Below are positions 1-9,088 of a stretch of 64,000 bases of DNA, in pieces. How positions within the stretch are numbered: position 1 is the stretch's first letter; each line of letters starts with the position of its first letter. The notes below the pieces were generated by a model. The model saw only the letters and a list, made by a program, of their open reading frames with translations, had not been told where the DNA came from and searched no databases. A program made the position numbers and the translations under genes. Source of the DNA: Limnohabitans sp. MMS-10A-192 (GTDB lineage: Bacteria > Pseudomonadota > Gammaproteobacteria > Burkholderiales > Burkholderiaceae_C); contig NZ_NERX01000005.1 in NCBI RefSeq assembly GCF_003063335.1, positions 168,585-232,584 on the forward strand, in the 5' to 3' direction.

Positions 1-137
1 AAGCCAGCGAGTTTGTGGTTTATCCTGAGGCCCCCCACGCGTTTCATGCCGACTACCGGCCCAGCTACCGCCAAGCGGCAGCCGAGGACGGTTGGCAGCG
101 TTTGCTGGCCTGGCTCAAGCGGCAAGGCGTGGCTTGA
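1..137 (+). CDS. Dienelactone hydrolase family protein, C-terminal fragment
   Basis: This is the last 44 residues of a gene that begins left of the window; the first complete codon is at base 3 and the stop is TGA at 135-137. The visible tail contains the pattern YPEAPHAFHADY, which is typical of the region around the catalytic histidine of dienelactone hydrolases (Cys-Asp-His alpha/beta hydrolases such as carboxymethylenebutenolidase), followed by a helix rich in Trp and Leu. The family hydrolyses cyclic ester (enol-lactone) bonds in the cytoplasm. The nucleophile cysteine lies outside the window, so activity cannot be judged. A hairpin terminator follows 13 bases after the stop. Confidence 0.75.
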   Translation, partial: ASEFVVYPEAPHAFHADYRPSYRQAAAEDGWQRLLAWLKRQGVA

Positions 138-150
138 TGAATGGATGAAA

Positions 151-177
151 AACCGCCCTTTGGGGCGGTTTGTTTTG
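151..177 (+). terminator. Rho-independent terminator after the hydrolase gene
   Basis: A perfect 8-bp stem (AACCGCCC / GGGCGGTT) with a TTTG loop occupies 151-170 and is followed by TGTTTT. It separates the hydrolase tail from the ZIP gene, and it argues that the ZIP gene starts at 207 rather than at the upstream in-frame ATG at 141, which would lie before the hairpin. Confidence 0.75.
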
Positions 178-206
178 GGGGTGTGTGGATCACCCCGGAT
201 GGAAAA

Positions 207-1037
207 ATGACTCTATTGGCAATTTTGATCGGCACCTTGGTGGCCGGTATCGGCAGTGTTTGGTTGGCGGCCTGGCTGAGCTTTGGCGTGATCAGCCGTT
301 ACACGCAGCACATGCTGAGTTTGGCCGCAGGGGCTTTGCTGGCCACGGCGTTTTTGCATTTGCTGCCCGAGGCGTTCGAGTCCGATGTGGGGCCGCATGC
401 GCTGTTTTTGACGCTGCTTTTGGGCTTGGTGTTTTTCTTTTTGCTCGACAAGGCCGAGCTGTGGCACCACGGGCATGAGCACCACCACGGGCACCACGAC
501 CATGACCATTCAGGGCATGCCCACCACGACCATGCGGGCCATGCCCACCACGACCATGCGGGCCATGCCCACGGCGGTGAGCGCTCAGCGGGTCATTGGG
601 CGGTGCTGGCAGGCGACAGCGTGCATTGCTTTGGCGATGGCATTTTGATTGCGTCGGCCTTCATGGCCGATTTGCAGTTGGGCGTGATCGCTGCATTGGC
701 CGTGCTGGCCCACGAGGTGCCGCACCACATGGGCGACTTGGTGGTTTTGCGCCAAGGCAGCAGCAACCGCCAGGCGGCGGTGCTCAAGGTGTCGATGGCC
801 GGGGCCATCACGGCTTTGGGTGGGGCCTTGGGCTATGTGCTGGTCGATGCCTTGCACGGCGCCTTGCCTTACTTTTTGGTGGTGGCCAGCAGCAGCTTCA
901 TTTATGTGGCGCTGGCCGATTTGATTCCGCAGTTGCAAAAGCGCCTGAGCGCCAAAGAGACGGCCGCGCAAATCATTTGGCTGGTGGGCGGCATGGCCAT
1001 GGTCATGGCGGTGAGCCTGTTGGCCCACCGGGGCTGA
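207..1037 (+). CDS. ZIP family divalent metal transporter
   Basis: A 276-residue integral membrane protein of the ZIP family, which moves zinc or related divalent metals across the inner membrane. About seven or eight hydrophobic segments are visible. The long loop after the third segment (about residues 86-122) is extremely His-rich (HHGHHDHDHSGHAHHDHAGH), as is usual for the ZIP metal-binding loop. The signature helices follow: HCFGDG (about residue 139) and HEVPHHMGD (about residue 170), which hold the transport-site His, Asp and Glu residues. The start at 207 was chosen because it gives a normal N-terminal helix (MTLLAILIGTL) and excludes the upstream terminator. The His-rich loop is built from a DNA tandem repeat. 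It seems to be a single-gene unit; metal specificity cannot be read from the sequence. Confidence 0.88.
   Translation: MTLLAILIGTLVAGIGSVWLAAWLSFGVISRYTQHMLSLAAGALLATAFLHLLPEAFESDVGPHALFLTLLLGLVFFFLLDKAELWHHGHEHHHGHHDHDHSGHAHHDHAGHAHHDHAGHAHGGERSAGHWAVLAGDSVHCFGDGILIASAFMADLQLGVIAALAVLAHEVPHHMGDLVVLRQGSSNRQAAVLKVSMAGAITALGGALGYVLVDALHGALPYFLVVASSSFIYVALADLIPQLQKRLSAKETAAQIIWLVGGMAMVMAVSLLAHRG
516..575 (+). repeat. 24-bp tandem repeat coding the His-rich loop of the ZIP transporter
   Basis: A 24-bp unit beginning CATGCCCACCACGACC occurs at 516 and 540, and a partial third copy starts at 564. Each unit codes for HAHHDHAG. Such in-frame repeats change loop length by slippage without breaking the frame. 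Confidence 0.8.
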
Positions 1038-1057
1038 GCCGCTCAAAAGCCGGTCGT

Positions 1058-1924
1058 TCAGCCTTGGGCGCAGGGCAGGCCGGGGGTGCGGCTCCATTCG
1101 CTCCAGCTGCCCGCATAAAGGGCTGTGGGGCCATAGCCCGCCAGCTCCATGGCGATCAGGTTGGGCACGGCGCTCACGCCGCTGCCGCAGTGGTGCACCA
1201 CGGTGCTGGCGCTGCGGCCAGCCAACACGCTGTCCCATTCGGCCTTGAGCACGTCGGCGCTTTTGAAGAAGCCTTCGGGTGTGAAGTTGTCGGTGAAGGG
1301 GCGGTTGAGTGCGCCGGGAATGTGGCCCGCAATTGGGTCCAGCGGCTCGACCTCGCCACGGTAGCGCGGGGCGCCACGGGCATCGACCACGGTTTGTGTG
1401 GGGCGGCCGAGTTGTTCCACCACGCTGTCGATCATCACCAACTGACGCAGGGGCGTTTTGACGGCAAAGTTGACGGCTGTACCAGCCGCTTGGGCGGGGC
1501 CTGAAGCCACAGCGCCGCCAGCGGCTTTCCAGCCTTGCAGGCCGCCGTCGAGCACGGCCACGGCGTCATGCCCCAGCCATTTGAGCATCCACCACAGGCG
1601 GCCGCAGTAGTTGCCGGCTTGGCGGTCGTACACCACGACCTGGGTGTCGTTGCCAATGCCTTGGCTGCCCAACCAGGCGGCCACTTTTTCGCGGGCGGGC
1701 AAGGGGTGGCGGCCGCCATTGACGGCGTCTGCGTCATGGTGGGCACTGAGGTTGCGGTCCAGGTGCGCTTGCAGGGCACCGGCAATGTGCTCTGACTCGA
1801 ACATGCTGTCGGCCGTCTCGGGCTTCATCAGGTCCGAGCTGCAGTCGAGCACGGCCAAGTTCTGGCCTGACTGCTTCAAGGCTTGCAATTGGGCGGCGGT
1901 GATCAGCAAGGGGTACATGGTCAA
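1058..1924 (-). CDS. Sulfurtransferase, two rhodanese domains (3-mercaptopyruvate/thiosulfate type)
   Basis: A 288-residue protein with two tandem rhodanese domains. The N-terminal one is non-catalytic and the C-terminal one carries the active-site loop HHCGSGVSA with the nucleophile Cys at about 246. CGSGV is the loop type of 3-mercaptopyruvate sulfurtransferases (SseA-like) rather than the CRKGV loop of classic thiosulfate sulfurtransferases. The enzyme moves sulfane sulfur from mercaptopyruvate or thiosulfate to an acceptor such as cyanide or a thiol in the cytoplasm. It is 9 bases downstream of the EamA gene on the same strand and probably cotranscribed with it, with no obvious functional link. 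Length is normal for the family. Confidence 0.88.
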   Translation of the reverse strand: MTMYPLLITAAQLQALKQSGQNLAVLDCSSDLMKPETADSMFESEHIAGALQAHLDRNLSAHHDADAVNGGRHPLPAREKVAAWLGSQGIGNDTQVVVYDRQAGNYCGRLWWMLKWLGHDAVAVLDGGLQGWKAAGGAVASGPAQAAGTAVNFAVKTPLRQLVMIDSVVEQLGRPTQTVVDARGAPRYRGEVEPLDPIAGHIPGALNRPFTDNFTPEGFFKSADVLKAEWDSVLAGRSASTVVHHCGSGVSAVPNLIAMELAGYGPTALYAGSWSEWSRTPGLPCAQG

Positions 1925-1933
1925 TCTCCTGTG

Positions 1934-2821
1934 TCAGTGTTCTTCAGCGGGGGCTTGGGGCAGGGCGCGTTTGCGCAGGGCGGTGGCGGCGATACCACTG
2001 GCGATGATCAAGGCCATGCCGGTCCAGCCAATCAGCGGGATCAGGTCGCCAAACAAGAACAAGCCGTACAGCGCGGCAAACACAATGCCCGAATATTGCA
2101 AATTGGCCACCAGCATGGTGGCGCCCCGGGTGTAGGCCTTGGTCATGCACAGCTGGCCCAATGCGGCCAGCAGGCCAATGGGCAGCAGCCACAGCGCATG
2201 CGGCCAGACCCAGTCGCTGGCGCCGGTGAACAGCATGGCCGTGCCGCCCACGATGGTGGTGCCGATCGAGAAATAAAACACGGTGCGCGACTCGGGCTCG
2301 CCCATGCGGCCCAGAGCCGCCACCTGCATGTAGGCCAATGCTGCGCCCAGGCCCGAGAGCAAGCCGATCACGCCGGCAAACAGCTGGTTTTGTTCGATGG
2401 TGGGGCGCAAGATCATGATCACCCCGGCAAAACCCGTCAGCACCGTGAGCACCACGGGGCCTTGGCGGCTGGCGTCTTGCAGGCGGCCCATGACCAAGGT
2501 GCCGCCTACCAAAAAGGCTGCCACCCAGACGCCGCTCATGTAGTTGAGCGTCATGGCGGTGGCCAGGGGCAGGTGGGCAATGGCGTAGAACCAGGCGGAC
2601 AGTGAAGTGACGCCGATGACCGAGCGCCAGACGTGCATCAGCGGCACGGGCGTGCGGATGGACACGCCCTGTGCCCGGCACAGGCTGGCCATGACGACCA
2701 TGCCGATCAGGCCTCGGTAGAAGACCAGCTCAAAGGTGTTGAAGTGGCTGGCTGCGAACTTGATGCACACGCTCATGGTCGCAAAGAACAGCGACGCCAG
2801 GATCATCCAGGAGGCTTGCAT
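1934..2821 (-). CDS. EamA/DMT family transporter
   Basis: A 295-residue membrane protein with about ten hydrophobic helices arranged as two EamA repeats, as in the drug/metabolite transporter superfamily. The N-terminus is MQASWMILASLFFATMSV, and the conserved short Ala/Gly-rich helices of the second repeat are present near residues 150-280. Members export small metabolites or amino acids across the inner membrane. The substrate cannot be inferred here. It lies between the Rieske oxygenase gene, 13 bases upstream, and the sulfurtransferase, so the three minus-strand genes may form one transcription unit. Confidence 0.85.
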   Translation of the reverse strand: MQASWMILASLFFATMSVCIKFAASHFNTFELVFYRGLIGMVVMASLCRAQGVSIRTPVPLMHVWRSVIGVTSLSAWFYAIAHLPLATAMTLNYMSGVWVAAFLVGGTLVMGRLQDASRQGPVVLTVLTGFAGVIMILRPTIEQNQLFAGVIGLLSGLGAALAYMQVAALGRMGEPESRTVFYFSIGTTIVGGTAMLFTGASDWVWPHALWLLPIGLLAALGQLCMTKAYTRGATMLVANLQYSGIVFAALYGLFLFGDLIPLIGWTGMALIIASGIAATALRKRALPQAPAEEH

Positions 2822-2834
2822 CGGGGCAGTCGGC

Positions 2835-3962
2835 TCAGCGCGTGTTCATCTGGCGGCGGTACCACTCGTGGAAGTGCTGCATGCCGTCTTCCATGGGGCT
2901 TTGGTAAGGACCCACTTCGTTGTCGCCGCGTGCCAGCAGGGCTTTGCGGCCCGCGTCCATGCGCTCGGCGATCTCGTCGTCCTCGATGCAGGTTTCCATG
3001 TAGGCCGCTTGCTGGGCTTCGACGAATTCGCGCTCAAAGGCGACGATCTCTTCCGGGTAGTAGAACTCGACCATGTTCAGCGTTTTGCTGGGGCTGATCG
3101 GGTGCAGGGTCGACACGGTCAGCACATGCGGGTACCACTCGACCATGATGTGCGGGTAATAGGTCAACCAGATCGCGCCGCGCTCGGGCAATTGGCCGTT
3201 GCGGTATTTCAGCAGCACTTCGTGCCACTTTTTGTAGGTGTCGGAGCCGGGCTGGCCAAAGCCGCCCGAGACGCCCACGGTTTGCACCGAATAGTGTTCC
3301 TTGAACTCCCAGCTCAGGTCGTCGCAGGTGACGAACTGGCCCAGCCCCGGGTGGAAGGGGCCGACGTGGTAGTCCTCCAGATAGACCTCGATGAAGGTCT
3401 TCCAGTTGTAGTTGCATTCGTGCAGCTCGACGCGGTCGAGCGCGTAGCCCGAAAAGTCCAGTTGGCTGCGCGGGCCCATGCCGGCCAGGTCGGCAGCGAT
3501 GCTGCGGCCGTTGTCTTCAAACAGCAGGCCGTTCCACTCTTGCAACTTGTAGTTGTTCAGGTTCAGGCAGGGGTCGTGCGAGAAGTGCGGTGCGCCCAGC
3601 AGTTGCCCGTTGGGCGCGTAGGTCCAGCGGTGCAGGGGGCAGACGATGTTGCCGCCCGCGCTGCCTTTTTGCTGTGTGGCCAGGTTGCCCCGGCCGTTCA
3701 ACATGACGGCCTGGCGGTGGCGGCAGACGTTGGAGACGAGCTCCACCCCGCCTTGGGCGTTGCGCACCAAGGCGCGGCCTTCGCCCTCGTGGGGCAGGGC
3801 GTAGTAGTCGCCCGGGTTGGGCACTGCCAGTTGGTGGCCCACGTAGCGGGGGCCTTGCTGGAAGAGCGTTTTCAATTCGCGCTGGAACAGCGCCTCATCG
3901 AAATAAGTGGAAACTGGTAGTTGGCTTGCGGCCTGCTGCAGTTGAAGACTTAAATCAGACAT
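2835..3962 (-). CDS. Rieske non-haem iron oxygenase, large (alpha) subunit type
   Basis: A 375-residue aromatic ring-hydroxylating dioxygenase family alpha subunit. The Rieske [2Fe-2S] ligands are visible as C80-x-H82 and C108-x2-H111. The mononuclear iron site is visible in the stretch YLEDYHVGPFHP, with His199 and His204. These enzymes use O2 and electrons from a reductase to hydroxylate or demethylate a substrate. No reductase, ferredoxin or beta subunit gene is next to it, so the electron donor must be encoded elsewhere. The substrate could be aromatic or a quaternary amine (the choline/carnitine oxygenase type also has a YLExYH motif); the sequence alone does not decide. The ATG at 3962 gives a normal-length family member. 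Confidence 0.85.
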   Translation of the reverse strand: MSDLSLQLQQAASQLPVSTYFDEALFQRELKTLFQQGPRYVGHQLAVPNPGDYYALPHEGEGRALVRNAQGGVELVSNVCRHRQAVMLNGRGNLATQQKGSAGGNIVCPLHRWTYAPNGQLLGAPHFSHDPCLNLNNYKLQEWNGLLFEDNGRSIAADLAGMGPRSQLDFSGYALDRVELHECNYNWKTFIEVYLEDYHVGPFHPGLGQFVTCDDLSWEFKEHYSVQTVGVSGGFGQPGSDTYKKWHEVLLKYRNGQLPERGAIWLTYYPHIMVEWYPHVLTVSTLHPISPSKTLNMVEFYYPEEIVAFEREFVEAQQAAYMETCIEDDEIAERMDAGRKALLARGDNEVGPYQSPMEDGMQHFHEWYRRQMNTR

Positions 3963-4216
3963 GGGTGACCTGACCTAGAGACTCCCCCTATGAAGGGGCA
4001 GGGACAAAGCGCCAAATCCTGCGATTTGGGCGCAAAAAACGGCAGGAACAGGCCTGCCGGGGAACCCGTGATTGTACCTTGAGGGGGTTGGCGTGCCGTG
4101 CTCGCCATGGCAGAGCCGTGTTGGCGGCTGGGCCTTGATTTGTCCTTGAGGCGTGCATGGCTGTCAGTTTGGCTCAGGGGAAGCGCCTAAAATCAGTCTT
4201 TTTGCGCGGACCACCC

Positions 4217-4468
4217 ATGCCCAAGGCTTCCAAAACCGAGACTTCAGACGCCGTGCAGGACTTGCCGGCCACTTATGAGGCGGCTTTGTCCGAGCTGGAG
4301 CAGTTGGTGGCCCAGCTGGAGTCGGGGCAGATGCCTTTGGACCAGTTGCTCACGGGTTACCAGCGCGGTGCCAGCTTGCTCGGTTTTTGCCGCGACAAGC
4401 TCAAGGCGGTGGAAGACCAGATCAAGGTCTTGGACAACGGCCAACTCAAACCCTGGACGGGCGCATGA
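4217..4468 (+). CDS. xseB: Exodeoxyribonuclease VII small subunit
   Basis: An 83-residue protein with the XseB pattern: a short basic N-terminus, then [20 protein letters not shown] and [16 protein letters not shown], forming two long helices. It is the small subunit of exonuclease VII, which degrades single-stranded DNA from both ends in the cytoplasm. The ATG at 4217 was chosen because the family is about 75-85 residues and starts just before this helix; an ATG 60 bases upstream would add an unconserved tail. Its stop overlaps the ispA start by 4 bases (ATGA), so xseB-ispA-dxs reads as one operon, a common bacterial order. Confidence 0.92.
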   Translation: MPKASKTETSDAVQDLPATYEAALSELEQLVAQLESGQMPLDQLLTGYQRGASLLGFCRDKLKAVEDQIKVLDNGQLKPWTGA

Positions 4469-5367
4469 GCACACTGTTTGATTTGAAAGCCTGGATGCAG
4501 CCGCATCTGGCGCGTGTGGAAGCGGCTTTGACCGATGGCATCGCCGCACAGTCGCCCGCCGATTTGGGCCAGGCCATGCGCTACGCGGTGCTGGACGGCG
4601 GCAAGCGCCTGCGCCCCTTGCTGGTGCTGGCCACCGCCGAGGCGGTGGGTGGCGACATGGCAGCGGCCTTGCGTGCGGCCTGCGCCATTGAGCTGATCCA
4701 TGCTTATTCTTTGGTGCACGACGACATGCCGTGCATGGACAACGATGTGCTGCGCCGGGGCAAGCCCACGGTGCATGTGCAGTTTGGCGAGGCCCAGGCT
4801 TTGTTGGCCGGGGACGCTTTGCAGACCTTGGCCTTTGAATTCCTCACCCCCGAAGACGGCAGCGTGAGCGCTTCTGTGCAGGCCGCTTGTGTGGGCTTGT
4901 TGGCCCGTGCATCGGGTTACCAGGGCATGGCCGGTGGCCAGGCGATCGATCTGGCCAGTGTGGGCCAGCGCTTGACCGAGGCGCAGCTGCGCCAGATGCA
5001 CCGCCTCAAAACCGGTGCTTTGTTGTTGTGCAGTGTGCAGATGGGTGCGGCCTGCGGCAGCGATGTGTCGCCCGCAGCCCAGTCGGCTTTGCAGCAGTTT
5101 GGCGAGGCCATGGGCCTGGCCTTCCAGGTGGTCGATGACATCCTGGATGTGACGGCCGACTCGGCCACCTTGGGCAAGACGGCGGGCAAAGACGCCGCTG
5201 CCGACAAACCCACTTATGTGGCGCTGATGGGCCTGGAGCCCGCGCAGCGCCTGGCCGACCAGCTGGCGGCCGAGGCTGCACAAGCTTTGCAAGATACCGG
5301 CTTGCCCGCCGAACGCCTGGCCGCTTTGCGCGGCCTGTGCGACATGGTGGTCCAGCGAACCCATTGA
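4465..5367 (+). CDS. ispA: Farnesyl diphosphate synthase (polyprenyl synthase)
   Basis: A 300-residue trans-prenyltransferase that condenses dimethylallyl/geranyl diphosphate with isopentenyl diphosphate in the cytoplasm. The first Asp-rich motif is DDMPCMDND at 86-94 (DDxxxxD with the two-residue insertion typical of bacterial FPP synthases), preceded by GGKRLRP for diphosphate binding. The second Asp-rich motif is DDILD near 224. The product feeds ubiquinone, undecaprenyl phosphate and other isoprenoids. It starts at the ATG overlapping the xseB stop and is followed by dxs after 4 bases, so supply and use of isoprenoid precursors are co-expressed. Confidence 0.93.
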   Translation: MSTLFDLKAWMQPHLARVEAALTDGIAAQSPADLGQAMRYAVLDGGKRLRPLLVLATAEAVGGDMAAALRAACAIELIHAYSLVHDDMPCMDNDVLRRGKPTVHVQFGEAQALLAGDALQTLAFEFLTPEDGSVSASVQAACVGLLARASGYQGMAGGQAIDLASVGQRLTEAQLRQMHRLKTGALLLCSVQMGAACGSDVSPAAQSALQQFGEAMGLAFQVVDDILDVTADSATLGKTAGKDAAADKPTYVALMGLEPAQRLADQLAAEAAQALQDTGLPAERLAALRGLCDMVVQRTH

Positions 5368-5371
5368 TGCC

Positions 5372-7216
5372 ATGACCGAATTCCTTCCCGCCATCCAGTC
5401 TCCGGCCGATTTGCGCCAGTTGTCGCGCACCGATTTGCCCGCCCTCGCGCAAGAGCTGCGGGCCTGTGTGCTCGACAACGTCTCCAAGACCGGGGGCCAC
5501 CTGAGCTCGAACCTGGGCACGGTGGAGCTGACGGTGGCCTTGCACTATGTGTTCAACACGCCCGAAGACCGCATCGTCTGGGACGTGGGGCATCAGACTT
5601 ACCCGCACAAAATCCTCACGGGCCGTCGTGAGCGCATGCCCAGCTTGCGCCAGCTGAACGGTTTGTCGGGCTTTCCGCGCCGTGACGAGAGCGCGTACGA
5701 CACCTTTGGCGTGGGCCATTCGTCCACCAGCATTTCGGCGGCCTTGGGCATGGCACTGGCCGCCCGCCAAAAGGGCGAATCGCGCCACTCGATCGCCGTG
5801 ATCGGCGATGGCGCGATGACCGCGGGCATGGCGTTTGAGGCGCTCAACAACGCGGGCGTCGAAGAGTGCAAGCTGCTGGTGATCCTGAACGACAACGACA
5901 TGTCGATCAGCCCGCCGGTGGGGGCTTTGAACCGCTATCTGGCGCAGCTGATGAGCGGCAAGTTTTATTCGGCCGCCAAAAATGTGGGCAAGAACGTGCT
6001 CAAGAACGCGCCGCCGCTGTTTGAGCTGGCCAAGCGCCTCGAAGAGCATGCCAAGGGCATGGTGGTGCCCGCCACGCTGTTCGAAAAATTCGGCTTCAAC
6101 TACATCGGCCCGATCGACGGGCACGATCTCGAATCGCTGATCCCGACGCTGGAAAACATCAAGCACCTCGATGGCCCGCAGTTTTTGCATGTGGTCACCA
6201 AAAAAGGCCAGGGCTACAAGCTGGCCGAGGCCGATCCGGTGGCCTACCATGGCCCCGGCAAGTTCGACCCCGCGGTTGGCCTGGTGCCATCGACCACACC
6301 GGCCAAAACCACCTTCACCCAGGTGTTTGGTCAGTGGCTGTGCGACATGGCGCAGCAAGACAAGCGCTTGGTGGGCATCACCCCCGCCATGCGCGAGGGC
6401 TCGGGCATGGTGGAGTTCCACCGCCGGTTTCCCGATCGTTATTACGACGTGGGCATTGCCGAGCAGCACGCCGTCACCTTCGCTGCGGGCATGGCCTGCG
6501 AAGGCCTCAAGCCGGTGGTGGCGATTTACTCCACCTTCTTGCAGCGCGCTTATGACCAGCTGATCCACGATGTGGCGCTGCAGAATTTGCCGGTGGTGTT
6601 CGCGATCGACCGCGCAGGACTTGTCGGTGCCGATGGCGCGACCCATGCGGGCGCGTACGACATCGCTTTCATCCGCTGCATCCCCAACATGAGCCTGGCT
6701 TGCCCGGCCGACGAGCGCGAATGCCGCCAGCTGCTGAGCACGGCTTATGCCCAGAACCATCCGGTGGCGGTGCGCTATCCGCGTGGCGCGGGGGTGGGCG
6801 CGGTGCCCGATGCCGATTTGAACGCTTTGCCTTTTGGCAAAGCCGAGATCCGCCGTCAGGGCCAAGGCATCGCCATCCTCGCGTTTGGCACCTTGCTGGC
6901 CCCGGCCTTGAAGGCCGCCGAAGCCTTGAATGCCACGGTGGTCAACATGCGCTGGGTCAAGCCGCTGGACACTGAGATGCTGGCGAAGGTGGCCCAGGAC
7001 CACGCCCAACTGGTGACGGTGGAAGAAGGCAGCATCATGGGCGGCGCAGGCAGCGCCGTGGCCGAAGCCTTGCAGCAGCTGGGTCTGGTGCGGCCTGTGC
7101 TGCATTTGGGTTTGCCCGATGTGTTCATCGAGCACGGCGACCATGCCCAACTGTTGGCAGCGCAAGGACTGGATGCGGCGGGCATGGAAGCGTCGATCCG
7201 AAAGCGTTTTGCCTGA
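5372..7216 (+). CDS. dxs: 1-deoxy-D-xylulose-5-phosphate synthase
   Basis: A 614-residue thiamine-diphosphate enzyme that joins pyruvate and glyceraldehyde 3-phosphate in the first step of the MEP isoprenoid pathway. The ThDP-binding motif [18 protein letters not shown] starts at about residue 148. The catalytic-Glu segment [13 protein letters not shown] is at about 363, and [15 protein letters not shown] follows. The C-terminal transketolase domain is complete. It is the last gene of the xseB-ispA-dxs operon. A short perfect inverted repeat follows about 25 bases after the stop. Confidence 0.95.
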   Translation: MTEFLPAIQSPADLRQLSRTDLPALAQELRACVLDNVSKTGGHLSSNLGTVELTVALHYVFNTPEDRIVWDVGHQTYPHKILTGRRERMPSLRQLNGLSGFPRRDESAYDTFGVGHSSTSISAALGMALAARQKGESRHSIAVIGDGAMTAGMAFEALNNAGVEECKLLVILNDNDMSISPPVGALNRYLAQLMSGKFYSAAKNVGKNVLKNAPPLFELAKRLEEHAKGMVVPATLFEKFGFNYIGPIDGHDLESLIPTLENIKHLDGPQFLHVVTKKGQGYKLAEADPVAYHGPGKFDPAVGLVPSTTPAKTTFTQVFGQWLCDMAQQDKRLVGITPAMREGSGMVEFHRRFPDRYYDVGIAEQHAVTFAAGMACEGLKPVVAIYSTFLQRAYDQLIHDVALQNLPVVFAIDRAGLVGADGATHAGAYDIAFIRCIPNMSLACPADERECRQLLSTAYAQNHPVAVRYPRGAGVGAVPDADLNALPFGKAEIRRQGQGIAILAFGTLLAPALKAAEALNATVVNMRWVKPLDTEMLAKVAQDHAQLVTVEEGSIMGGAGSAVAEALQQLGLVRPVLHLGLPDVFIEHGDHAQLLAAQGLDAAGMEASIRKRFA

Positions 7217-7240
7217 TGCGCTTGGCTGAGGCCCATTGAT

Positions 7241-7258
7241 GAAAGTCAAATGACTTTC
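7241..7258. repeat. Inverted repeat downstream of dxs
   Basis: GAAAGTCA and TGACTTTC form a perfect 8-bp inverted repeat separated by AA. There is no T-tract, so it is a weak terminator at best. It could equally be a protein-binding site upstream of the TRAP binding-protein gene. Confidence 0.4.
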
Positions 7259-7310
7259 AAGGCTTGGGGTGTTCGTGGGGCGAAATCTGACAAAAAGGGT
7301 AAACCCGAGC

Positions 7311-7338
7311 CTGAACAGGCTCTGGATCTTTCTAGAAT
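7311..7338 (+). promoter_or_regulatory. Candidate sigma-70 promoter of the TRAP binding-protein gene
   Basis: A -10-like TAGAAT (7333-7338) lies 16 bp after a weak -35-like CTGAAC (7311-7316), about 70 bases before the start codon at 7407. The -35 match is poor, so this is only a candidate. Confidence 0.35.
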
Positions 7339-7406
7339 AGACCGACCCCAATAAGTCCATGCTCCGCAGTCTGGGGCATGTTTATTTTTCAATGAGGAGT
7401 TATTCC

Positions 7407-8486
7407 ATGGATCGTCGTTCCATTCTGAAAAATGCCGGTATCGCTGGTGTTTTGGCTACAGGCATCGCGCCTGCTGTGCATGCGCAAGCCGCCATTCGCT
7501 GGCGCCTGGCTTCGAGCTTCCCCAAGTCTTTGGACACCTTGTTTGGCGGCTCTGAAGTCTTCGCCAAGAAGGTCAAGGAGATGAGCGGCGGCAAGTTCGA
7601 GATCACCACCCACGCAGCTGGTGAGTTGATGCCCGCTTTCGGCGTGCTCGACGGCGTGCAAAACGGCACCGTGGAATGCGCACACACCGCGCCTTACTAC
7701 TTCTTCGGCAAGGACGAGACTTTCGCCCTGGATTGCGCCATTCCTTTCGGCCTGAACAGCCGCCAGATGACGGCGTGGATGTTCGAAGGCAACGGCATGA
7801 AGCTGATGCGCGAGCACTATGCCAAGTACAACATCGTGAACTTCGCGATGGGCAACACGGGCACCCAAATGGGTGGCTGGTTCCGCAAGGAAATCAAATC
7901 GGCTGCTGACCTCAAGGGCCTGAAGTTCCGCGTGGGTGGCTTTGCTGGCAAAGTGCTCGAGCGCATGGGCGTGGTGCCCCAGAACATTCCCGCTGGTGAG
8001 ATTTACCAGTCGCTGGAAAAAGGCACCATCGATGCCGCCGAGTGGATCGGACCTTATGACGATCTGAAACTGGGCCTGAACAAAGTGGCGCCGTTCTATT
8101 ACTACCCAGGCTGGTGGGAAGGTGGCCCTCAGTTGACTTTGATGGTCAACCAGAAGGCTTATGACGCGCTGTCGCCTGAGAACAAAGCCATCGTGGAAGC
8201 CGCTTCTGCTGTGGCCCACATCGAGATCCAGGCCCGCTACGATGCACACAACCCAGGTGCTTTGAAGCAGTTGGCTGCTCAGAAGACCAAGGTCCTGCCT
8301 TTCCCCAAGGACATGATGGACGTGGCCTTCAAGCACTCACAAGAGGTTTATGCCGAGTTGAGCGCCAAGAACCCGAACTGGAAGAAAGTCTATGACGACT
8401 ACTCCAAGTTCCGCGCTGAGCAAAACTGGTGGTTCCGTTTCGGTGAAGCCCGTTTCGACAGCTTCATGCAGGCTCAAAAGCTCTGA
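7407..8486 (+). CDS. TRAP transporter substrate-binding protein, DctP/TakP type
   Basis: A 359-residue periplasmic binding protein of a tripartite ATP-independent transporter. The N-terminus MDRRSILKNAG followed by a hydrophobic stretch and AVHAQA looks like a twin-arginine export signal with cleavage after Ala-Gln-Ala. The mature part has the DctP-fold signatures RWRLASSFPKSLDTL, GGKFEITTHAAGEL, GLKFRVGGFAGKV and QSLEKGTIDAAEWIGPYDD, most like the TakP/FcbT1 group, which binds 2-oxo acids or related carboxylates. The start at 7407 follows a good GAGGAG ribosome site; an in-frame ATG upstream lacks one. The matching membrane subunits are probably those at 9089-11183 on the other strand. A strong terminator follows. 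Confidence 0.88.
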   Translation: MDRRSILKNAGIAGVLATGIAPAVHAQAAIRWRLASSFPKSLDTLFGGSEVFAKKVKEMSGGKFEITTHAAGELMPAFGVLDGVQNGTVECAHTAPYYFFGKDETFALDCAIPFGLNSRQMTAWMFEGNGMKLMREHYAKYNIVNFAMGNTGTQMGGWFRKEIKSAADLKGLKFRVGGFAGKVLERMGVVPQNIPAGEIYQSLEKGTIDAAEWIGPYDDLKLGLNKVAPFYYYPGWWEGGPQLTLMVNQKAYDALSPENKAIVEAASAVAHIEIQARYDAHNPGALKQLAAQKTKVLPFPKDMMDVAFKHSQEVYAELSAKNPNWKKVYDDYSKFRAEQNWWFRFGEARFDSFMQAQKL

Positions 8487-8508
8487 GCTTTTTCAGCCCG
8501 CTGAAACC

Positions 8509-8540
8509 ACCCGCCGTGCGCAAGCCCGGCGGGTTTTTTT
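8509..8540 (+). terminator. Rho-independent terminator of the TRAP binding-protein gene
   Basis: An 8-bp perfect stem, ACCCGCCG (8509-8516) with CGGCGGGT (8527-8534), is followed by a run of T to 8540. It closes the plus-strand dctP-type gene and abuts the stop of the convergent minus-strand gene. Confidence 0.85.
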
Positions 8541-9021
8541 ATACCCGTTGTTCGTGCTGGCGCAGCGCCTGGGCCAAGCGCGTGAATTCTTCGAGCATGG
8601 CGCGGTCGTGGCAGTAAAAGAAAGTGAATGTGCCGCCCAGGTTGCGCACATAGATGCGGGGTGCCACCAGATGCTCCAGGCCGCGGATGCGCATGATTTT
8701 CACGTAGGCCAATTCACGCAACGCGACGCGGCGCTGCCACATCCAGCTTTGCTCAATCGCTTCATGGTCCAGTTGGATGCGGCTGCGCTGAATGTGCCAA
8801 ACAATGAAGCACAGCATGGCCCAGACCACGCCGCACCAAGCGCCTTGTCGAGACAGCCATGCCATGTCCAGCCGCCAGAACCAGACCAGCAAAGCCAGCA
8901 CAATGAACCAGGCGATGGCTTTGAAGACGGGTCCGAACGCCGATGCCGACATGGCTTGCGCCGGTGCTTGATAGGGGTAGGGCAGAGGTTGTGCTGGCAC
9001 GGGGTGTTCTGCAGAGGACAT
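8539..9021 (-). CDS. Uncharacterised membrane protein with two or three helices
   Basis: A 160-residue protein. An N-terminal Pro-rich stretch is followed by two close hydrophobic segments (about residues 32-55 and 62-80) and then a soluble basic domain containing RIRGLEHLVAPRIYVRNLGG. The layout resembles small PH-like or photosystem-assembly-like bacterial membrane proteins, but I cannot name a family with certainty. The ATG at 9021 was chosen because the upstream in-frame GTG at 9048 lies inside the terminator hairpin of the neighbouring gene. It sits between the two halves of a TRAP system but does not look like a TRAP subunit. Confidence 0.6.
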   Translation of the reverse strand: MSSAEHPVPAQPLPYPYQAPAQAMSASAFGPVFKAIAWFIVLALLVWFWRLDMAWLSRQGAWCGVVWAMLCFIVWHIQRSRIQLDHEAIEQSWMWQRRVALRELAYVKIMRIRGLEHLVAPRIYVRNLGGTFTFFYCHDRAMLEEFTRLAQALRQHEQRV

Positions 9022-9036
9022 TTGGGGGCTTGGGAA

Positions 9037-9073
9037 AGAAAAAAGCACCTCGCAGCTGTGCTGGCGAGGTGCT
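9037..9073 (-). terminator. Rho-independent terminator of the TRAP dctM-dctQ unit
   Basis: A perfect 10-bp inverted repeat AGCACCTCGC / GCGAGGTGCT spans 9044-9073. On the minus strand it is followed by a T-rich tract (9037-9043). It lies 15 bases after the stop of the large TRAP permease gene. Confidence 0.88.
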
Positions 9074-9088
9074 TGTCAATGACCAGAT

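Noticed and set aside
9022..9048. Longer membrane protein from GTG 9048
   Set aside because: The codon lies within the terminator hairpin of the TRAP unit.
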